From: Pyrobaculum neutrophilum V24Sta
GTDB taxonomy: Archaea; Thermoproteota; Thermoprotei; Thermoproteales; Thermoproteaceae
Assembly (NCBI RefSeq): GCF_000019805.1
Contig: NC_010525.1
Location: 1,290,618-1,354,617, forward strand
Direction of reading: 5' to 3'
DNA: 64,000 nt
Shown: positions 43,247 to 51,944 of the stretch, piece after piece
Numbering within the stretch: position 1 is the first letter of the stretch
Layout: every line of letters begins with the position of its first letter
Notes under the pieces: model-generated
What the model saw: only the letters and a program-made list of their open reading frames with translations
What the model was told of the DNA's origin: nothing
Databases searched by the model: none
Made by a program: the position numbers and the translations under genes

Positions 43247-43959
43247 ACCGAGTCCACGACTTTTCTAAGCCTCCCCACCTTCCTCCTCCCCGCGCCGCTC
43301 ACCACCGCGTACTTTCCCAAACCGACTGCGAGGAGGTCGACGGCGACGCCTCCGATCTCTCTACCGACCAGCACCAGGTAGCCTCTTTCCCGGAAGTAGC
43401 GCCAGTAGTAGTAGAGGTCTCCGTACCTCCTGTTCACCTCCGCCTGTATAGGCCTGCTCCCGTCGATTAGCCTCGCCACGTTTGCCGAGACGTAGAGGTA
43501 GTAGTATGGAGGTTTGTCCACGGTCACCACCTCTGCAAGGACGCCCTCCACCTCCTCCGTCGTCGTCAGCTGGACAACGCTCTCCCTCAGCCTCTTGCTC
43601 TTGGCGGCGAGGTAGAGGGACTTCCTCTTGCCGTCAAAGATCGTGACCACCGGCGTGTAAAGCCGCTCCCCTCTAACGGCGGCTGGGAGAGTGTGTCCAA
43701 ACAACTCGACGAATTGAACCCCGTACCCCAACCTCTCAATCAGCTCCGCCGTCAGAAACGGCGACGCCTTTCTAATGCTGGCTCGGCCAGGCCTAAACTT
43801 GGCCAGGTTGGCCCTATGTATCTCGGAGAGCCTCGGCGCGAGGTAGTTCACCGCACTGGCTATGTCGAGACCCTCCTCCACTTTTTTAAATACCTCTCTC
43901 ACGAGCCAGGGAGGCGCGTCTTCAACCCCCACAACCCTTTTAACAGCCTTCTCTATCAT
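43234..43959 (-). CDS. Hypothetical protein, possible nuclease-like fold
   Basis: 241 residues. The N-terminal 50 residues are helical, then a long alpha/beta part. The C-terminal section YYYWRYFRERGYLVLVGREI followed by GGVAVDLLAVGLGKYAVVSG has the order helix-strand-E-strand-VDLLA seen in restriction-endonuclease-like folds, but the lysine motif is not clear, so this is only a hint. It shares an AT box (43974-43984) with the divergent GlmU-like gene. Confidence 0.5.
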   Translation of the reverse strand: MIEKAVKRVVGVEDAPPWLVREVFKKVEEGLDIASAVNYLAPRLSEIHRANLAKFRPGRASIRKASPFLTAELIERLGYGVQFVELFGHTLPAAVRGERLYTPVVTIFDGKRKSLYLAAKSKRLRESVVQLTTTEEVEGVLAEVVTVDKPPYYYLYVSANVARLIDGSRPIQAEVNRRYGDLYYYWRYFRERGYLVLVGREIGGVAVDLLAVGLGKYAVVSGAGRRKVGRLRKVVDSVYVL

Positions 43960-43973
43960 TGCTACATACTGAC

Positions 43974-43984
43974 TTTTTATAACC
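43974..43984. promoter_or_regulatory. AT box between two divergent genes
   Basis: The sequence tttttataacc lies about 20 bases from the minus-strand ATG at 43959 and about 23 bases from the plus-strand GTG at 44001. One element may serve both. Confidence 0.5.
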
Positions 43985-44000
43985 GTTAATAAGCTTATCC

Positions 44001-45005
44001 GTGGAAATAGGGTTGGTTGGACGTATAAACCCGCCCCTCTTGACGCCGGCGCCGTATCTAGTAGCCGGCGGGTTTAGAATAGTCGAGCTCGCCGCCTTGG
44101 CCCTATGCGACGAGGGGAAAGTGGTAGTGTATGTGGAGGAGGCCGCCGACCTCCCCCTCACGTTGGAGGGCTGCCGTTTTGAGGTAAGAGCCGGGGTTCC
44201 GCCCGACGTGCCGAAGATCCACGTGGGGTGTGCCCCCCACCTCCTTAGGTCCAGGAGCCTCGTCTGCGGCGGCTCCAGCGTTAGCTTGGGCGGCGAGCCC
44301 GCCGTAGCCGAGCCTCTGGAGTCTGTGGCCGACCTAGTGGAGGCCAACGTCGACGTGATGAAGCTCGCACTCCGCCGACTGGCGGAACTCGGCGTAGAGC
44401 TGGTGAAGGGCGACTACAGGGGCGAGGTCAAGGGGCCTGTCTACCTAAGAGGCCGCATCTACGAATACACGTATGTGGAGGGGCCCGCGGTGGTGGGGCC
44501 GAAGTCTGCAGTGTTGCCCTTCACCTACGTGCGGCCGGGCACAACGCTCTACTTCGACTCGAGGCTACGCGACGAGGGGAAGAACGCGATTCTCGACTCC
44601 TACGTCCGTAAACAACACGGCGGCTACCTCGGCGACTCCTACGTGTCCTCCTTCGTGAACTTCGGCGCAGGCACCACCGTTTCTAACTTGAAAAACACCC
44701 TTGGCCCTATCAGGCCCTCCTACACCCCCAAGTCCTATAGGAAGTTGGGCCCGGTGGTTGGCGAGTTCGTTAAGACCGCCATCGGCACCTTGATATATGG
44801 GGGGAAGTACGTGGGGCCTCTGTCCCACCTATACGGCCTTGTGGACAGGGATGTGCCGCCGCTCACGATATACCGCGGGGGGGTGGCCCAGCCGATGGAC
44901 GCGGAGAAGGCTAGGGAGTACATACGCCGCGACCTGGCGCAGTTCGGGAGAGAGGACCTCTACCGGTTCTACATCTCTAAGCTATTCGAGAAGCCTCTGC
45001 TTTAG
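44001..45005 (+). CDS. GlmU-like left-handed beta-helix protein without a recognisable nucleotidyltransferase site
   Basis: 334 residues, GTG start. The C-terminal 200 residues match the GlmU-like acyltransferase beta-helix: GPAVVGPKSAVLPFTYVRPG near 160, LGDSYVSSFVNFGAGTTVSN near 213, VVGEFVKTAIGTLIYGGKYV near 253 and VPPLTIYRGG. The N-terminal 150 residues keep a Rossmann-like order but lack the GxGTRM/P pyrophosphorylase signature; they begin GLVGRINPPLL. Possible role: sugar-nucleotide binding or acetyl transfer for surface glycans. The end overlaps lhr by 24 bases. Confidence 0.75.
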   Translation: MEIGLVGRINPPLLTPAPYLVAGGFRIVELAALALCDEGKVVVYVEEAADLPLTLEGCRFEVRAGVPPDVPKIHVGCAPHLLRSRSLVCGGSSVSLGGEPAVAEPLESVADLVEANVDVMKLALRRLAELGVELVKGDYRGEVKGPVYLRGRIYEYTYVEGPAVVGPKSAVLPFTYVRPGTTLYFDSRLRDEGKNAILDSYVRKQHGGYLGDSYVSSFVNFGAGTTVSNLKNTLGPIRPSYTPKSYRKLGPVVGEFVKTAIGTLIYGGKYVGPLSHLYGLVDRDVPPLTIYRGGVAQPMDAEKAREYIRRDLAQFGREDLYRFYISKLFEKPLL

Positions 45006-47765
45006 GTACTCCCTCTCCGCCTCCTGCAACGCCTCGGTGAGCTTGTTTAGATCCGATGTTCCCACGGAGTTGAGCACCTCCTCCACAGCCTCTATGGGCA
45101 ACCTTGACGCCAGCGCATATAGGCCGACCCACCCGTACCTCCTCAGTAGTTCGGCGGTACGCCTCACCTCCTCCGCCCCCCTCTTCGCCTCTCGCTCCAG
45201 GTTGTCGCTACGCACCACTCTCACAACCCCCACGTTGACACCTCCGCATCTTGGACAGACAAGCTCGGTCACCTCGCCTACTCTCACCAAGCCGTGCCAG
45301 CCGCAGTCTTGACATACGGCCAACATTGTGTAGTTGAGTAGCCTGGCCTTGGTGCTGTCTAGGACAAGCCGCTTGAGCCTCTCTGGCGGGATTATCTCAA
45401 GCCTGTGCGATAGCTTTTCGTAAAGCACCTCGCCCAGGTACGTGGGCGATGCGGAGTATACAACGGCTATCTCTCCATTTCTCATGCGCTGTATTACGTC
45501 GACCGTGTGCTCCAGGTCTAGGTCTCTCTCGAGGGTCTCCCTCAGAGCCTCGTCGAAGACCACCGTGCCGCTGAAGGCCTCCACCAGCTTGGACATGCTT
45601 ACGCTGTAGACATCGGCATCTTTATCCACCGCGCCCATCTTCTTCGCCACGTGAAGAATCCTCCTCTTGAAGGAGCCCGATTTCACAAGCGCCGACTTGA
45701 GGAGCTCGGCTATTTCTCTCACGTCTAACGTGGCCAACCTCCTGAGCTGTTCGCCCACGAGCTCGGCGGCTAGAGGCTCGGCGGACTGGATAATTATGCC
45801 GTATGGGTCTTGATGTATGCCGACCGGCTTCTCGAGAGCCTTTATCAACAGCTCGCCTACCAACTTGCCCAAGGTCCGGTTTACCTGAGTTCCAAAGGCC
45901 GCGTGTACGATTACGACGTTTTCCCTAAACTGTTCAATGACAACCGTTTTGTCGTCGGGCAGAGGCCCTCTGTGTTTAGACATCTCCTCCACTATGTAAC
46001 GCGCCACGTCCTCATTTACGCCGTATTCCTCCGCGATCGCCCTATGGTCCCCGCCTTGAGCCCTACGCCTCAAGAGACCCACCTCCTGGGCCACCTCGTA
46101 GGGCACCGGGATTTCCTCCCCAATCCAGCTCGGGATAGCCCCTGTGGGGTCGGAGACCTCCACCACCTTGATGCTCCTCTCCTCTATCCCAGTGATAAGC
46201 CAGGGCCTCCCCCTGAAGATGAACTTCACCCCCACGTTTCCGTACTCGGCTACGAAGGACTCGTCCAGCGTCCCCACGAGCTCGCCCGTCTTCTCGTTTA
46301 CGACGGCGTACTGGCGCTCATCTGGAATCATGGAGAGGGTCTCGTAGAAGTAGCGGTAGAAGCCGCGGCCCCTCGGCCTTGCCACAACATCGCTGTCTTC
46401 GTAATAGAAAGCCAGCCTGGGGTACAGATCGTTCATGAACTTAACCACCCTCCTCAGCTCCTCAATGGTCAAGTCTCTGTATGGGTAAGCCCTCTTGATC
46501 ACCTGGTGTAGCTCCTCCAGCCTCCACCTCGGCTTCAGCATGAGAAACGCCACCACCTGGTTCACCAACACGTCGTAGGGCTTACGCGGTATTTGGGTAG
46601 GCTCTACCAAGCCGCTCCGCGCCCTCTTCACCACCACCACGGCCTCTATCACGTCGTTTATGTCTTCGCCGACGACGACCCCCCTAGGCACCGAGGTAAG
46701 TCTGTGGCCGCTTCTGCCCACCCGCTGTAGAAGCCTTGTGACTTGGTGCGGCGATATGTATTGGACGACTAAGTCCACATGTCCAATATCTATCCCCAGC
46801 TCTAGGCTGGACGTGGCGACCACGGCCTTCAGCTCGCCTTTCTTCAGCCTCTCCTCCACCGATATACGCACCATTTTGGACAAAGAGGAGTGGTGCACGG
46901 CGATTGGCAAGTCGTTGAACAGCTGCGAGAAGCGGAACCCAAGCAACTCCGCCATGCTTCTCGTGTTTACGAAGACCAGAGTGCTTCTGTTTTCCTCTAC
47001 AAGCCTTTTTATATATCTGAGGCGGGCCACGACGTCTGGGAAAAGGCCTGAGACCTCGGCGATCTTGTGATCCTCCTCATCCGGCTTGGGCCGGGCCACG
47101 TCCAGCTTCATGTATCTGGCGAAGCTCACCAGGACCACCTTGAAGGGCCTTCCGTCCCCCACCAGGAACTTGGCAACCTCCACGGGGCTCCCCACGGTGG
47201 CTGAAAGCCCAACGATCTGGAAATCTCTGCCGACGTGATACCGCAGACGCTCCAGCGCTACGCTGAGTTGCACGCCTCGTTTATCTTCGGCGAGCTCGTG
47301 CACCTCGTCCACGACGACCCACCTAAGCTCCCTTAGGTGCTCCAACAACCTCCTCCCTGTCATTATAGCCTGCAACATCTCCGGCGTCGTGATCAAGATG
47401 TGGGGAGGCGTCTTGCTCTGCCTCTGTCTATCGGCCTTGTCTGTATCGCCGTGGCGCACGTCTACTCTAAAGCCGACCCTCTCCCCCCACCACCTGATCC
47501 GGTCGAGCAGATCTCTGTTGAGGGCGCGTAGAGGCGTGATGTAGAGCACGTATATGCCCGGCTTCTCCACCCCGCCCTCCAACATCTTGGAGAGGATGGG
47601 CAACATGGCGGTTTCCGTCTTCCCGCTACCGGTGGGCGCGATGACAAGTACGTTGTTGCCGGCTAGGATCTCGGGGATTGCCATCCTCTGGGGCTCAGTA
47701 GGCTCGGATATGCCCCTGTCCTTCAACGCCTCCCTCAACAGCGGATGAAGCAGGTGAAAGACCAC
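44982..47765 (-). CDS. lhr: Lhr-family superfamily 2 helicase
   Basis: 927 residues from the GTG at 47765, near a shared AT box; the longest frame adds 14 residues overlapping that box. Motif I APTGSGKTETA near 44, motif II VVVDEVHELAEDKRG near 150, motif III LSATVG near 184 and motif VI LLQRVGRSGHR near 350 are canonical. It has a winged-helix and Lhr-core C-terminal region, ending with a zinc ribbon (CQDCGWH...CPRCG) near 845. Lhr unwinds DNA and RNA-DNA hybrids in repair. Confidence 0.93.
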   Translation of the reverse strand: MVFHLLHPLLREALKDRGISEPTEPQRMAIPEILAGNNVLVIAPTGSGKTETAMLPILSKMLEGGVEKPGIYVLYITPLRALNRDLLDRIRWWGERVGFRVDVRHGDTDKADRQRQSKTPPHILITTPEMLQAIMTGRRLLEHLRELRWVVVDEVHELAEDKRGVQLSVALERLRYHVGRDFQIVGLSATVGSPVEVAKFLVGDGRPFKVVLVSFARYMKLDVARPKPDEEDHKIAEVSGLFPDVVARLRYIKRLVEENRSTLVFVNTRSMAELLGFRFSQLFNDLPIAVHHSSLSKMVRISVEERLKKGELKAVVATSSLELGIDIGHVDLVVQYISPHQVTRLLQRVGRSGHRLTSVPRGVVVGEDINDVIEAVVVVKRARSGLVEPTQIPRKPYDVLVNQVVAFLMLKPRWRLEELHQVIKRAYPYRDLTIEELRRVVKFMNDLYPRLAFYYEDSDVVARPRGRGFYRYFYETLSMIPDERQYAVVNEKTGELVGTLDESFVAEYGNVGVKFIFRGRPWLITGIEERSIKVVEVSDPTGAIPSWIGEEIPVPYEVAQEVGLLRRRAQGGDHRAIAEEYGVNEDVARYIVEEMSKHRGPLPDDKTVVIEQFRENVVIVHAAFGTQVNRTLGKLVGELLIKALEKPVGIHQDPYGIIIQSAEPLAAELVGEQLRRLATLDVREIAELLKSALVKSGSFKRRILHVAKKMGAVDKDADVYSVSMSKLVEAFSGTVVFDEALRETLERDLDLEHTVDVIQRMRNGEIAVVYSASPTYLGEVLYEKLSHRLEIIPPERLKRLVLDSTKARLLNYTMLAVCQDCGWHGLVRVGEVTELVCPRCGGVNVGVVRVVRSDNLEREAKRGAEEVRRTAELLRRYGWVGLYALASRLPIEAVEEVLNSVGTSDLNKLTEALQEAEREYLKQRLLE

Positions 47766-47778
47766 GCTAGACAAAAGG

Positions 47779-47790
47779 TTTATTAAATTA
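47779..47790. promoter_or_regulatory. Shared divergent AT box, lhr and a secreted-protein gene
   Basis: The sequence tttattaaatta is centred about 24 bases before the plus-strand ATG at 47807 and about 20-22 bases before the minus-strand GTG at 47765. Confidence 0.55.
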
Positions 47791-47806
47791 ACCACACGAC
47801 GGCACA

Positions 47807-48340
47807 ATGCAGAAGCCGGCCGTTCTACTCCTCCTCCTGCTGACGGCGGCTGTCTGGGCAGACATAGTTTTGGTTAAGGGACCCTCGGGCAACTACACAG
47901 CCGTTGTAAACGGGTCAACCTTGGCGATAGACGGGCAGAAACACGCAATACCGCAGAAGCTGAGCTGGTATTTCAACGGGTCCTACACCGCGTACGGAAT
48001 CTACTACGGTAACCCCCAGTGCGTCTTGTCCATATGGCCGGACAGGCCGGAGTTCTACATCACTTGTACGGTTGGCACCGACATGACGGTGGTGGCTTTG
48101 AAGGATCCTAAGGCGAAGATCACATGTCGAGATAAGAACAACGTTCTAGCCCCAGCCGTCTCCACACAACACCTAGAGATATACAACGCCAAGGGGCTGT
48201 ACCTCGAGTGCAAGTCGGGCTTCTCGGCGACTGTCTCCACCCCCAACCTACTGCTTGCTCTACTTGCTGGGGCCTCGGCCGCCTCTGCAACCCTCCTTAT
48301 AGCGCTGGGAGTCCTCCTACTCCGCAGAGCCTTCAAATAG
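47807..48340 (+). CDS. Secreted, membrane-anchored protein of unknown function
   Basis: 177 residues. A signal peptide (PAVLLLLLLTAAVWA) is followed by a beta-rich domain of about 125 residues with several N-glycosylation sequons (NYT, NGS, NGS) and four cysteines. A C-terminal membrane helix (LLALLAGASAASATLLIALG, ending LLLRRAFK) anchors it with the bulk outside the cell. No family recognised. The end overlaps the convergent CBS gene by 24 bases. Confidence 0.7.
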   Translation: MQKPAVLLLLLLTAAVWADIVLVKGPSGNYTAVVNGSTLAIDGQKHAIPQKLSWYFNGSYTAYGIYYGNPQCVLSIWPDRPEFYITCTVGTDMTVVALKDPKAKITCRDKNNVLAPAVSTQHLEIYNAKGLYLECKSGFSATVSTPNLLLALLAGASAASATLLIALGVLLLRRAFK

Positions 48341-49165
48341 GAGCATTAGGGTCTTCTCAGTGACCATTCCGACCACGGCGGTGCCCTCCTCGTTTACCAC
48401 CGGCACCCCGCCCACGTCGTACTCCAGCATCTTCCTAATGACGTCTACCACCGGGTCGCCGGCTTTGACGAGAAATATAGGCGACTTCGCTATGTTTATG
48501 GCGTAGCTGTTCAACACCTCGTCCACTGCCCCCTGCTTTATCTTGTCTATAGTCTCGTCGGCCGCGAAAAACCTCAGGAGATCCTTGGCGTGGAGCATGG
48601 CCACGACCTTGCCCGTCTCGTCTACGATGGGGTATCTCCTGAACTTGTAGATGGTTATGCCCTCCAGCACGTCCATGACCGTGGAATAGGGCGTCAATAC
48701 GTACACTATCCTCGTCATGACGTCCCGCACCCTGTGTGGAAAATCGAGCTCAGACGCTATCTTCAACACGTCCCACTCTGTGAAAATCCCGAGAAGCCTC
48801 CCGGCCTCGTCTACGATTGGCATAGACCCAAAGTTGTGACGTAGGAAAAGCGATATGACCTCTCCGACGGGGGTGTCTGGCTTGGCGGTGATCACGCTAC
48901 GCGTCCCGATCTCCGCCACGCTTTTCATGTATATATCGCTGTAGAGGGAGCCCTCCGCGTTTTTATCGCTCACCCACGAGTAGATGGCGTCTAACACGTC
49001 TAGCATGGTGATTATCCCCACAAGCTTGTCGCCGCGTAGAATGGGCAACCTCCTTATGTCCAGGTTCACCATGGTCTTTATGGCGTTTACCACCTTCTCC
49101 CCCTCCTGGACCGACACCACGTTTCTCGTCGCGAACTCTATCACAGGCCTGGTGAACATATCCAC
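48317..49165 (-). CDS. Protein with four CBS domains
   Basis: 282 residues if started at the GTG at 49165, 24 bases from tttatataa (49185-49193); a GTG at 49183 touches that box. Four CBS repeats fill the whole chain, each with an LPI/MPI/YPI/VPV-type strand (RRLPILRGDKLVGIITMLDV, SMPIVDEAGRLLGIFTEWDV, RYPIVDETGKVVAMLHAKDL, GVPVVNEEGTAVVGMVTEKT). CBS pairs bind AMP/ATP or similar ligands. No catalytic domain is attached. Confidence 0.88.
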   Translation of the reverse strand: MDMFTRPVIEFATRNVVSVQEGEKVVNAIKTMVNLDIRRLPILRGDKLVGIITMLDVLDAIYSWVSDKNAEGSLYSDIYMKSVAEIGTRSVITAKPDTPVGEVISLFLRHNFGSMPIVDEAGRLLGIFTEWDVLKIASELDFPHRVRDVMTRIVYVLTPYSTVMDVLEGITIYKFRRYPIVDETGKVVAMLHAKDLLRFFAADETIDKIKQGAVDEVLNSYAINIAKSPIFLVKAGDPVVDVIRKMLEYDVGGVPVVNEEGTAVVGMVTEKTLMLLFEGSAE

Positions 49166-49218
49166 GGATATGTCACCATCCACGTTTATATAAGTTGCTG
49201 AAGTGGGCGCCCAGCTGG

Positions 49219-49779
49219 CTACAGGCTACGACGTGTGAGCAACCAGTTCCCCAGCGATATAAAGGCCTTCGCCCTGTGCGACACCCTGTTCTTTACCTCG
49301 TCGCCTAACTCCGCATAGGTCTTGTCGAAACCCTCCGGTATGAAGACGGGGTCGAAGCCGAACCCCCCCGACCCCCTAGGCTCCTCCGAGATGCGGCCCC
49401 TCGTCTCGCCCAAGAAAACCTTCACATCGCCGCCGACGCAGAGCGCAGCGGCGCACCTAAAAACCGCGCTTCTGTTCTCCACGCCCTCGAGCAACTTCAG
49501 CAGGCCTCTAAGGCCTATTGTCCTGTAGACGTACTCCGCGTAGGGCCCTGGAAAACCGCCGAGGGCATCCACGTAGAGCCCTGTGTCTTCCACAACCACG
49601 TTGTCGCCGTAGTCCCGGCAGAGGGCCTCCGCGGCGTGCTTCGCGACGTTGACAACGTCGTCGTCCTGCACCTCGATTTTCCTAGCCTCAAGCCTCTCTA
49701 CGGCGATACCCAGCGGCTTGAGGATCTGGGAAATCTCGGAGATCTTGTGGGGGTTGCCCGTCGCGACCCTAATCCTCAT
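49219..49779 (-). CDS. rdgB: XTP/dITP diphosphatase (RdgB/HAM1 family)
   Basis: 186 residues, full length. RVATGNPHKISEISQIL at the start, VVEDTGLYVDALGGFPGPYA near 60, GRISEEPRGSGGFGFDPVFI near 125 and the ending VSHRAKAFISLGNWL are signature segments. It hydrolyses non-canonical purine triphosphates to keep them out of DNA and RNA. The ATG follows directly on the stop of the disulfide oxidoreductase gene. Confidence 0.94.
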   Translation of the reverse strand: MRIRVATGNPHKISEISQILKPLGIAVERLEARKIEVQDDDVVNVAKHAAEALCRDYGDNVVVEDTGLYVDALGGFPGPYAEYVYRTIGLRGLLKLLEGVENRSAVFRCAAALCVGGDVKVFLGETRGRISEEPRGSGGFGFDPVFIPEGFDKTYAELGDEVKNRVSHRAKAFISLGNWLLTRRSL

Positions 49780-50511
49780 CTAGGAGAGACCCATGTGGTT
49801 CTTCACACGGGCCAGTAGCTCGTGCTCGGGGGGCACCCCCACGAACTCCACGTCTCCCACGGCGGCGTCTTCTGCTTGGAGTATCACCGTGGGCACGCCT
49901 GTGACTCCGTACATATCCGCTATGTCAGGGTTCTCGTGTGCCTCGACGACGACAGACACCACCTTGCCCTTACTCTCATACGCGAACATGTTGGCCAAGA
50001 GCACCGCGTATGGGCAGTAGGGACAGCTGGGCGTCACCACGGTAATCACGTTAACCCGCTTCGGGGCGTTCTGAGCTAGCGCTGCCAGCTCCGATCTGGT
50101 CTTCTGGCGCAGGCCTGTCTTCCCCGTGCTCAACCTCACCACAGTCTCTATAAAGGCCCTCACCTCCTCGCCTATAGGCGAGCCGAGGTATCTGACAAAC
50201 CCGTCGCCAAATATTACCGCGGGGACCCTCTGGGGTTCTATTCCGAATTTCTTGAAGACCTCTTGATCCTTGTCGTAGCTGTACTTGTTCACCTTGAGTT
50301 TACCAGGCGGCGCAAGCTGGGCGAGCAGATCGATAAGCTCCTCGGTAGGGACGCACCAGTTTGTCTCTCTACCTCCGCAGTTGGCGCTGGTGAAGAAGTT
50401 GACCTCCACCACGTTTTCCATCTGCGACAGCATCTCCTTGATGATTTCCTTCGTCTCCTCATCAACTTCGATATGGGGCACCTCTTCAGGGCCGCCTATT
50501 GGAACCGCCAT
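49780..50511 (-). CDS. Protein disulfide oxidoreductase (two thioredoxin folds)
   Basis: 243 residues from the ATG at 50511, 25 bases from the box gtttaaaaaat; the longest frame adds seven residues. It has two thioredoxin-like units as in archaeal PDO. The C-terminal unit has the active site CPYC near residue 168. In the N-terminal unit the expected CxxC is replaced by a spread pair, NCGGRETNWC near 44-52. PDO catalyses disulfide formation and isomerisation in the cytoplasm of hyperthermophiles, which have many intracellular disulfides. Confidence 0.88.
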   Translation of the reverse strand: MAVPIGGPEEVPHIEVDEETKEIIKEMLSQMENVVEVNFFTSANCGGRETNWCVPTEELIDLLAQLAPPGKLKVNKYSYDKDQEVFKKFGIEPQRVPAVIFGDGFVRYLGSPIGEEVRAFIETVVRLSTGKTGLRQKTRSELAALAQNAPKRVNVITVVTPSCPYCPYAVLLANMFAYESKGKVVSVVVEAHENPDIADMYGVTGVPTVILQAEDAAVGDVEFVGVPPEHELLARVKNHMGLS

Positions 50512-50552
50512 GTCAACACAGCCGACATGCATTTTTTAAACTTAACATACGG

Positions 50553-50942
50553 CTACTTCGACCGCCTCTTCCTCCTCTTCCGCCCAGCTGTCTTCTTCCT
50601 CTTCTTCTTCTTTTTCTTCGCCTTCCTCTCCTCCGACTCCCTGCTGGAGACCTCCTCGAGCATTTGGACAACCTCGTCGATTGTCTCCCTGTACTTCTCT
50701 ACCTTGTTTTTTATCTCCTCAGCCCCCAGCTGAGACTCCGACTTCCACGCGGTTAGATCAAGCACGAAGCCAACCCCCTCTACATAACGCCAGGGGTCAA
50801 GCGTTCTCTCCCGGAGCTCCCGGATGAGCGTTGGGGTAGCCCTCTTGCCGTATGGGATAACGGCGAAGACGTGGCCCACCTCAGGATCCTCCACCACCAC
50901 CAACTTGCCCTTCTGCCCCTGGATCTCTAGGATTGTGGACAC
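50553..50942 (-). CDS. Small protein with a long Lys/Arg tail
   Basis: 129 residues, GTG start 24 bases after gtttaaaatc (minus strand). The first 75 residues are alpha/beta (KGKLVVVEDPEVGHVFAVIP, RYVEGVGFVLDLTAWKSES), followed by a helix (KNKVEKYRETIDEVVQMLEE). The last 25 residues are almost all Lys and Arg (RKAKKKKKKRKKTAGRKRRK). Such a tail suggests nucleic-acid binding, for example to RNA or ribosomes. I do not recognise the family. Confidence 0.65.
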   Translation of the reverse strand: MSTILEIQGQKGKLVVVEDPEVGHVFAVIPYGKRATPTLIRELRERTLDPWRYVEGVGFVLDLTAWKSESQLGAEEIKNKVEKYRETIDEVVQMLEEVSSRESEERKAKKKKKKRKKTAGRKRRKRRSK

Positions 50943-50970
50943 GTCGCTGGAAAATATGTAGATTTTAAAC

Positions 50971-51897
50971 TTAGAGCAGGTTAGGCGGTATCGAGGACAC
51001 CAGCTTCTTGACGGCCTCGACGCTCTGCATGAAGCTCTGGAGCTCGCCGGGGGTAAGCTCCACCTCCAGCACCTTAACCACGCCGCTTCTGCCGAGGACG
51101 ATTGGCACCTCCACTGGGATGTCTCTAACGCCGTATTCGCCCTGTAGCACCACGGACGCGATGAGGGATCTCCTCGTATCGCGCTTAACGGCTTCAGCCA
51201 TAACGGCGAGCCCGGCGCCGGGCGCCCAGTTGGAGGAGAAGCCCCTGAGCTCGGTTATTTTAGCCCCGGCTTTTACCGTCTCCTCAGTCACTTCCCTAAT
51301 CTGCTCCTCCGTCAAAAGCCTGGTTAGGGGTACGCCGTGTATGAAGCTCTTGCTTGGCACGGGGAACATGCTCTCGCCGTGTTGACCTAGCACAATCGGC
51401 AGTATTGAGCTGGGGGAAACGCCTAGCTTCTTCGCCGCGTAGTAGGCCAGTCTCCCCGCGTCTAGCACTCCGCTGAATCCAATGACGCGCTCCCTGGGGA
51501 AGCCTGTGGCCTTCCACATGACGTACGTCATCGCGTCGAGAGGATTCGTCGTCAGAATCACCACCGAGTCTTTCGCATACTTCCTGATCTCTCTTCCGAT
51601 CTCGCTCACTATTTTGGCGTTGGCCTCAAGTAGCTGTTCTCTGGTCATGCCGGGTTTTCTGGCAAGCCCGGCTGTCACTATCACCAGATCGCTACCCTCC
51701 ATATCTCTGTAGTCGTTTGAACCCATGTACTCCACGTCTAAGCCCAGTATGGAGCTCATGTGGTTTAAGTCGAGGGCCTCGCCCTGGGGGAGGCCCTTCA
51801 CTATATCGACTAGAAGGATCTTGTTGTCTAGCTTCATTATCCCGATTATCGCGGCGGCGGAGGACCCAACCCTGCCGCTTCCGATGATCGTAATCAT
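50971..51897 (-). CDS. mdh: Malate dehydrogenase (LDH-like family)
   Basis: 308 residues, ATG 24 bases from tttttaacgg. Nucleotide site TIIGSGRVGSSAAAIIG at the start, LPQGEALDLNHMSS near 38, the substrate-loop arginine region GLARKPGMTREQLLEAN near 79 (Arg favours malate over lactate), TTNPLDAMTYVMWKATG near 118 and catalytic His in LGQHGESMF near 173. It oxidises malate to oxaloacetate in the citric acid cycle. Confidence 0.95.
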   Translation of the reverse strand: MITIIGSGRVGSSAAAIIGIMKLDNKILLVDIVKGLPQGEALDLNHMSSILGLDVEYMGSNDYRDMEGSDLVIVTAGLARKPGMTREQLLEANAKIVSEIGREIRKYAKDSVVILTTNPLDAMTYVMWKATGFPRERVIGFSGVLDAGRLAYYAAKKLGVSPSSILPIVLGQHGESMFPVPSKSFIHGVPLTRLLTEEQIREVTEETVKAGAKITELRGFSSNWAPGAGLAVMAEAVKRDTRRSLIASVVLQGEYGVRDIPVEVPIVLGRSGVVKVLEVELTPGELQSFMQSVEAVKKLVSSIPPNLL

Positions 51898-51944
51898 AGT
51901 CTGGCGATGTGCGACCGTTAAAAATATTGATAACTAAATTACAA

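Noticed and set aside
50263-50756. Plus-strand frames rich in Leu/Phe/Ser opposite the PDO and Lys-tail genes
   Set aside because: The low-complexity runs are the complement of the Lys/Arg tail and of coding sequence on the other strand.
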